The position numbers and the translations under genes were made by a program. Source: Sipunculus nudus (Eukaryota > Annelida > Sipuncula > Golfingiida > Sipunculidae). Taken from it: 64,000 nucleotides of DNA. Of this stretch, positions 59,625 through 64,000 are shown piece after piece. The stretch covers positions 10,847,508 through 10,911,507 of the forward strand of contig CM049313.1 of assembly GCA_026874595.1 (NCBI GenBank). The letters run 5' to 3'. Under the pieces are notes generated by a model. The model was not told where the DNA came from. It ran no database searches and saw only the letters and a list, made by a program, of their open reading frames with translations. How positions within the stretch are numbered: position 1 is the stretch's first letter; each line of letters opens with the position of its first letter.

Positions 59625-60695
59625 GGGGAAATTGAGTGAAGTGTGTTGCATAATAGCATGGATGTCTGCAGCTGAAATGTGTATGTAGGTTGCGCCACCT
59701 ACCACAAAATCCAGAAGGATGTCCAAGTTGTATAAATATGCAAAAAGTCAAACCACCACTTATATATGAGTGATTTTATCCCACAGCAGACCAACAGAAG
59801 GACGCTGTGCAAAAATGGTGGCAGGTGGCGCCACCAATTTTGTGTATGATTAAGAGCTATGTGAGATCTATGCAAAATTTCAGGGGGATATGTCAAACCA
59901 GTCCTGAGATATAAGCCTGAATGTCTGCAGCGTAAACATAAACCCAGGTGGCCCCAACTGCCACAAAATTGAGAAAGCTATCCAAGATGTATAAACATGC
60001 AAAATTTTAGGCAGATAAGTCAAACCACTACTAAGATATTAGTGATTTTATCCCACAGCAGACAAACAGATGGACGCTGTGCACAAATGGTTGCAGGTGG
60101 CGCCACCAGTTTTGGGTATGATAAAATGTTATGTGAGATCTATACACATGCAAAATTATGGCCCAATCGGTCAAACCGTTTTCAAGATATGAGCTTGGAT
60201 GTCTGCAGCGTTGCATGAATGTAGGTGGTGCCACCTGTCATAAAATCAAGAAAGCTGTCCAGGATGTATATGTGTACATGCAAAATTTCAGGTGGATAAG
60301 TCCAACCAATGCAGGGATATGAGTGATTTTATCCCACGGCAGATGAACAGATGGACGCTGTGCAAAAGGTGTTGCAGGTGGCGCCACCATTTTTAGTGTA
60401 TGTGATAAAGCTATCCAAGGGCTACATTTGTGCAAATTTTTTAGCCTGATCGGACAAACAGTTCCCGAGATGTGGGTTTATGTGTGGAAACAGAAGCAAA
60501 AATGGAAGCTGGGCAGAGGAAAGGTCAGAGGTCAACTAAAAATGAGGGCACAGCAGTTCACATGTGACCCGATCATAATTCCGAATTTTAAAAAATTCTG
60601 CCCAGTGGTTACGGAGGAGTTCTCCGGAAACCTATGCGGCGGTGGCGGTGTCCGACAGAAAACATAGTATCCGCAAAACTCTGTTTTGGCAGATA
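59625..60695 (-). mobile_element. Third Helentron/pearl-like copy, inverted
   Basis: Same family as 26490-27651 on the minus strand. The 5' hairpin tip is at about 60666-60693, and core units with GGTGGCGCCACC appear at about 59690, 59826, 60100, 60225 and 60379. The 3' end loses similarity at about 59625, so it is truncated. Located upstream of the TIPIN start codon. Confidence 0.65.
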
Positions 60696-61154
60696 CAATT
60701 ACTCCATTGAACTATTAAATGTTTTCTTGTGAGATGAAGATCATAACCACTCCCACATCCCTATGATTGTGTGGTGACAGAACTTGTTAAAATTTAATTT
60801 AACTACAATCCCAGACCCCCACTGCATGAAGCAAACACCTTCCTTTGACCAAATGCAGTTACATTGACTCATTACTCCAGTCATTACAGTCCCTTCATAC
60901 TGGACTGATAAACCTACTTGAGTTTTGATACAAGCCATACTGGGGAAATGCTCTGTAATGGCCATTCATCCTGTTGCTTAGATAATGAGGAAAACTGAAG
61001 ACAATCTTAATATTAGGCTGCATGTGATGAAATAACACCAAAAAAAATACACATGAACTTGCAAATCAAGTTGACAAATCTGTCTTTTAGGTTATGAGTC
61101 ATTTACTGTGTTGTATACACGTTGGCCATCAAGTAACCTGTGGGAGCCATCCTT

Positions 61155-61570
61155 GTACCCATGTGGAGAAAACCACCTCCATTTTTTATGACCTATCTCA
61201 TTCTTAAGCTAAGTATTTATATCTGCAGAGTTCCATTTCGATTTGGGATAATGTGAAAGGGCAGTAGCACTCTCTATCTTTTTTAAAATTTTCTATCCTG
61301 GTGTCATCAAAGCCTGGTGTTTACTGCACCTGCACATCCTGGGTGTGTAATCACCCCATTGCTGGATAATTATCCCAGGGTCTTCCAAGGATGCACTTGT
61401 TTGTGAGTGATACACTGCTGAGGGGCACAGCCTTCACATTAAGCCTGCAGAGCGATCACCCTTTGAGGGGCCAAATGTGATGATCTCACCACTACTCCAC
61501 TGAGATTTGAAGTCACAACCTCCCAGGTTTGAGTCCTGAGTCCTGTGCTCTACCCCTGAGCCACAGAAAC
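61155..61570 (-). mobile_element. tRNA-derived SINE, family A, copy 4
   Basis: Same family; A box TGGCTCAGGGGTAGAGCAC retained, body diverged with small insertions. Confidence 0.75.
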
Positions 61571-62239
61571 TTAGCAAGAACCATAGTCAGTATGAAACAT
61601 TTTTATTTGTAGGAAGATTAGTTATTTGGGACAAGAACAATTAAGCAAAAAAAAACTTTAGTTTTTTTGTGTAACAGTAATTAACCATTATTAACAATAA
61701 AGAAGTTTTCTCAAGTTGCTGAATAGGAGTAGTTAGGAGCACAAGCCTATGTAGTAAGCCTCAAAGCACTGTAAATACAATATTGGTGTGCCAGTGAGGA
61801 CACAGATTTTTAAATAAATCATATAATTAGCTTTAAATAAACAAAGGTGGGTGCTTTACATGGGTGTGTAAACCATTTCTGATAAGTTTAAACAAGAAAA
61901 TGTGCAGGCAGGTACAGAATGGTAGAAGCCACACTTGGAGCCATTATTTTTCCTGAACTTTCTGTTATAGTCACTAGATGGCATTATTTTAGGAGGAGTC
62001 AGAGGCATGTCGATGTCGGATCATCAGGCATGTCATGGCTTATGTTACGTAACAAAAAGTATCTGCAGTGCGACCTGAAACCAAGGTCGTGCATAATGAA
62101 AGTAAAAACCGAAAATTCTGAACCGTTTAGACTGGATAATTTACTGCAAAGGGAAGACCAAATGGTATATGACATTTTGGCGGCTAAAAACATCTTCATA
62201 TAATGCAGTATTTATGATAATTACCTAGAATACAAGACA

Positions 62240-62545
62240 TGTCTAGCATATTATTGTGTCACTTATTGTGCTAACTCCCCATACACGGCCACGGGTCCTG
62301 CGTTTAAGTGTACAATGATCGAGGATTCACAGGAGTTTCGAATTACACACTCAAGTAGTGTGTTTTATGATATTTATTAAAGACATATTTGATCTTTTTG
62401 TTTATTTTGTGCACCAGATAAGACTTGTTTCCAGTCATTCTGCTCCTAGTTTGAGCGGGCGCCTGCAGATACATTACAGGTTCATTCGTCCACCATGTTG
62501 CATGGATGTAACGAAAGGAATATCAACTGGTGACCACGACAACAT
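62240..62545 (+). mobile_element. Possible LTR-retrotransposon relic (LTR end plus primer-binding site)
   Basis: TGGTGACCACGAC at 62528-62540 resembles the tRNA-Trp primer-binding site used by some Gypsy-type elements (TGGTGACCCCGAC), placed two bases after an ATCA that could end an LTR. No second LTR and no gag/pol frame were seen. Confidence 0.25.
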
Positions 62546-63519
62546 AAATCCTAAACATCATTACGTCCGTCCTTATACAATCATAACCTAGTCGAGACAC
62601 TACGCGAGTGATCCTACAATAGCCGTGACAACCCGACTCAGTAGGCAATCGGATAATTGGGCTGGTTAGCCTACTCGAGTCGTGATACTAGTAATATGGA
62701 GGAATGTATCGCAGTGGTCTTGCATCTGGTTGCATTCATATTGTGGTAAACTGCCCATAATCTCAATATTATGCTTAGAATGGTGAATAAACACAATAGT
62801 ATATATGTTAATTCGCAACCCAAACTGAAACACCATCTCCATGGACACAAGTCATTTCCTGTGTCGCCTGCAAGTTGCCTGCGTCCTGTAACCTGTGCGA
62901 GCCATGCTTGTGTTCATGCAGTCATAAATTCAACAAACATGCCGAGGGGTTTACCAATGTTCTGTGTTAAAAAGGAACTTTTCTAGCTCATATTTGGTAT
63001 TATTAGAAAGTACACCAAAAAATGCTAACGAATGGTCTGGTTTATGTTGATTGACAGTGTACCTGTAGCCCATGAAGCGTTGTCAGCAATGACGAAAATA
63101 TTTGCATCTTCATAAGGCCTTATAATGCGATCCTCAGACGTAGATGTCATGACACTCTGGCGCTAGTAAGTAATCTGGTCGTAATGCCAGAGGGTTGATA
63201 TGACGCTAATCCTACATTCGCTCTGAAGTCCGCAATCTATAGTGGCTCCGGAGTCTATACTCTTTACGGTCAATCTATCACATTACACTTAATTCTAGAC
63301 AGGGGACATTACCACATGAATGACACTGGACACCAGCTTAATGATCTGTCAAAACTGGGCGATATTAGGGATAAATAAGATGAACGTATTAAAAAGCTGG
63401 TTTCAGCAACAAATGGTACAGTTCCCTAAGGTGACATATGGTATTAAACGATTACGATGTTAACTGCAAATGATTAACTCACAATTCCTTTTGTTTATTG
63501 TAGAATCCGTATCAGGACA

Positions 63520-63623
63520 GAACAATATCAAAGCCGGGACTGGCCAAATATTCCCGCGTAGTGACGTCACTAGGTGAAGGCTAGGGTAGTTTTCGTTACG
63601 AGAACCAGATGACGCTAGCTACC
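63520..63623. promoter_or_regulatory. Promoter-like, possibly divergent, region upstream of TIPIN
   Basis: A GC-richer stretch with an E2F-like TTCCCGCG at about 63553-63560 and a perfect palindromic CRE TGACGTCA a few bases to the right (63564-63571). On the minus strand a good donor (ATT|GTGAGTT, near 63482) would close a short non-coding first exon of TIPIN. On the plus strand an ATG in strong context follows at 63624. E2F/CRE control would suit a replication-fork gene. Confidence 0.5.
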
Positions 63624-63644
63624 ATGGGCGAGAAGCTAATTTTA
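63624..63644 (+). CDS. Possible first coding exon of an unidentified plus-strand gene
   Basis: ACCATGG start context. The codons read MGEKLIL, followed by TTA|GTATGT, a usable donor. Without splicing the frame stops after 23 residues. It is too short to recognise. It lies just downstream of the CRE/E2F-like stretch, which supports a divergent gene that continues past the right edge. Confidence 0.3.
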
Positions 63645-64000
63645 GTATGTTTGCTTCCTGAAACATCTATGCTTCTGTTTTGGAAAATCTGAACGACTGT
63701 AGTGTAAATAAAAAATGACACTTACCAAGGGTCAAAATCCAGCTTGACCCAAAGCAAATATAAATAAAAGCTAAAACTATAGAAGACAATAATAAAAAAA
63801 AATGGCATGTAAGAAAATACATGATTTCCTGCACATACTATAGTAGAATTACTATACTATACTATATTAAAATTTTAAAATTTAAAGTGGGTCTTGCTTA
63901 TGATTTATTTTGGAATAAAAATAGTAGTAAAAGATGCATAAGAGGGAGCGACTAGAGCAATTGCCTCGAGGGGGCATCAGGCCTCTCCTAAACAACAACA
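63645..64000. other. Right edge, AT-rich
   Basis: Likely intron of the possible divergent gene. A minus-strand GTAAGT donor motif sits near 63725 in AT-rich sequence. The last 60 bases (GAGGGAGCGACTAGAGCAAT...) look like another repeat. Confidence 0.4.

Larger units (their letters stand above)
60696..63519. other. TIPIN 5' intron and upstream region
   Basis: SINE A copy 4 and a possible LTR relic. A 94-codon plus-strand frame at 61919-62203 is unrecognised; its latter half (KTENSEPFRLDNLLQ) has a protein-like composition but no support. Confidence 0.45.

Noticed and set aside
61919-62203. 94-codon plus-strand frame as a real gene
   Set aside because: Good length and protein-like second half, but no homology, splice context or neighbouring exon that I can identify; kept only as a note.

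Overview
The window is animal nuclear DNA: AT-rich, with small exons split by long repeat-filled introns and GT-AG junctions. It carries three protein-coding genes plus the possible first exon of a fourth. The organism is most likely a marine invertebrate, and I lean towards a mollusc such as a bivalve. That lean rests on tRNA-headed SINEs and on many non-autonomous elements built from ~150-280 bp core tandem repeats, which resemble the pearl and Helentron-type elements of bivalves. The species is not determined.

Layout. (1) 737-21692, minus strand: the N-terminal nine coding exons of IQCH, running off the left edge; 403 codons plus 2 nt in one continuous reading frame. (2) 24236-40437, plus strand: a complete nine-exon AAGAB (p34), 353 aa, head-to-head with IQCH. 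(3) 43822-59311, minus strand: a complete eight-exon TIPIN (replication-fork Swi3/Csm3 family), 548 aa, tail-to-tail with AAGAB. (4) 63.5-63.65 kb: a GC-richer, promoter-like stretch with a perfect CRE and an E2F-like site, followed by an ATG in good context on the plus strand. This may be a divergent promoter shared by TIPIN and an unidentified gene.

The gene set has an ancestral arrangement: human IQCH and AAGAB are also head-to-head on chromosome 15q, and TIPIN lies on the same chromosome arm.

Everything between the exons is repeats. Several transposons are complete enough to read terminal repeats and target duplications: a 2173-bp Mutator-like element (10-bp target duplication) inside the short IQCH/AAGAB intergenic promoter, an 1802-bp PIF/Harbinger-like element, a 1581-bp hAT-like element, a 478-bp hairpin MITE, and two pairs of nested elements. 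The most striking global pattern is that the dispersed core repeats carry nuclear-receptor binding consensus sequences. Eight perfect DR1 sites and several inverted pairs of the extended half-site TCAAGGTCA lie in repeats, and a six-half-site DR5/DR4 cluster lies in an IQCH intron. I see no prokaryotic features, CRISPR arrays or rRNA.
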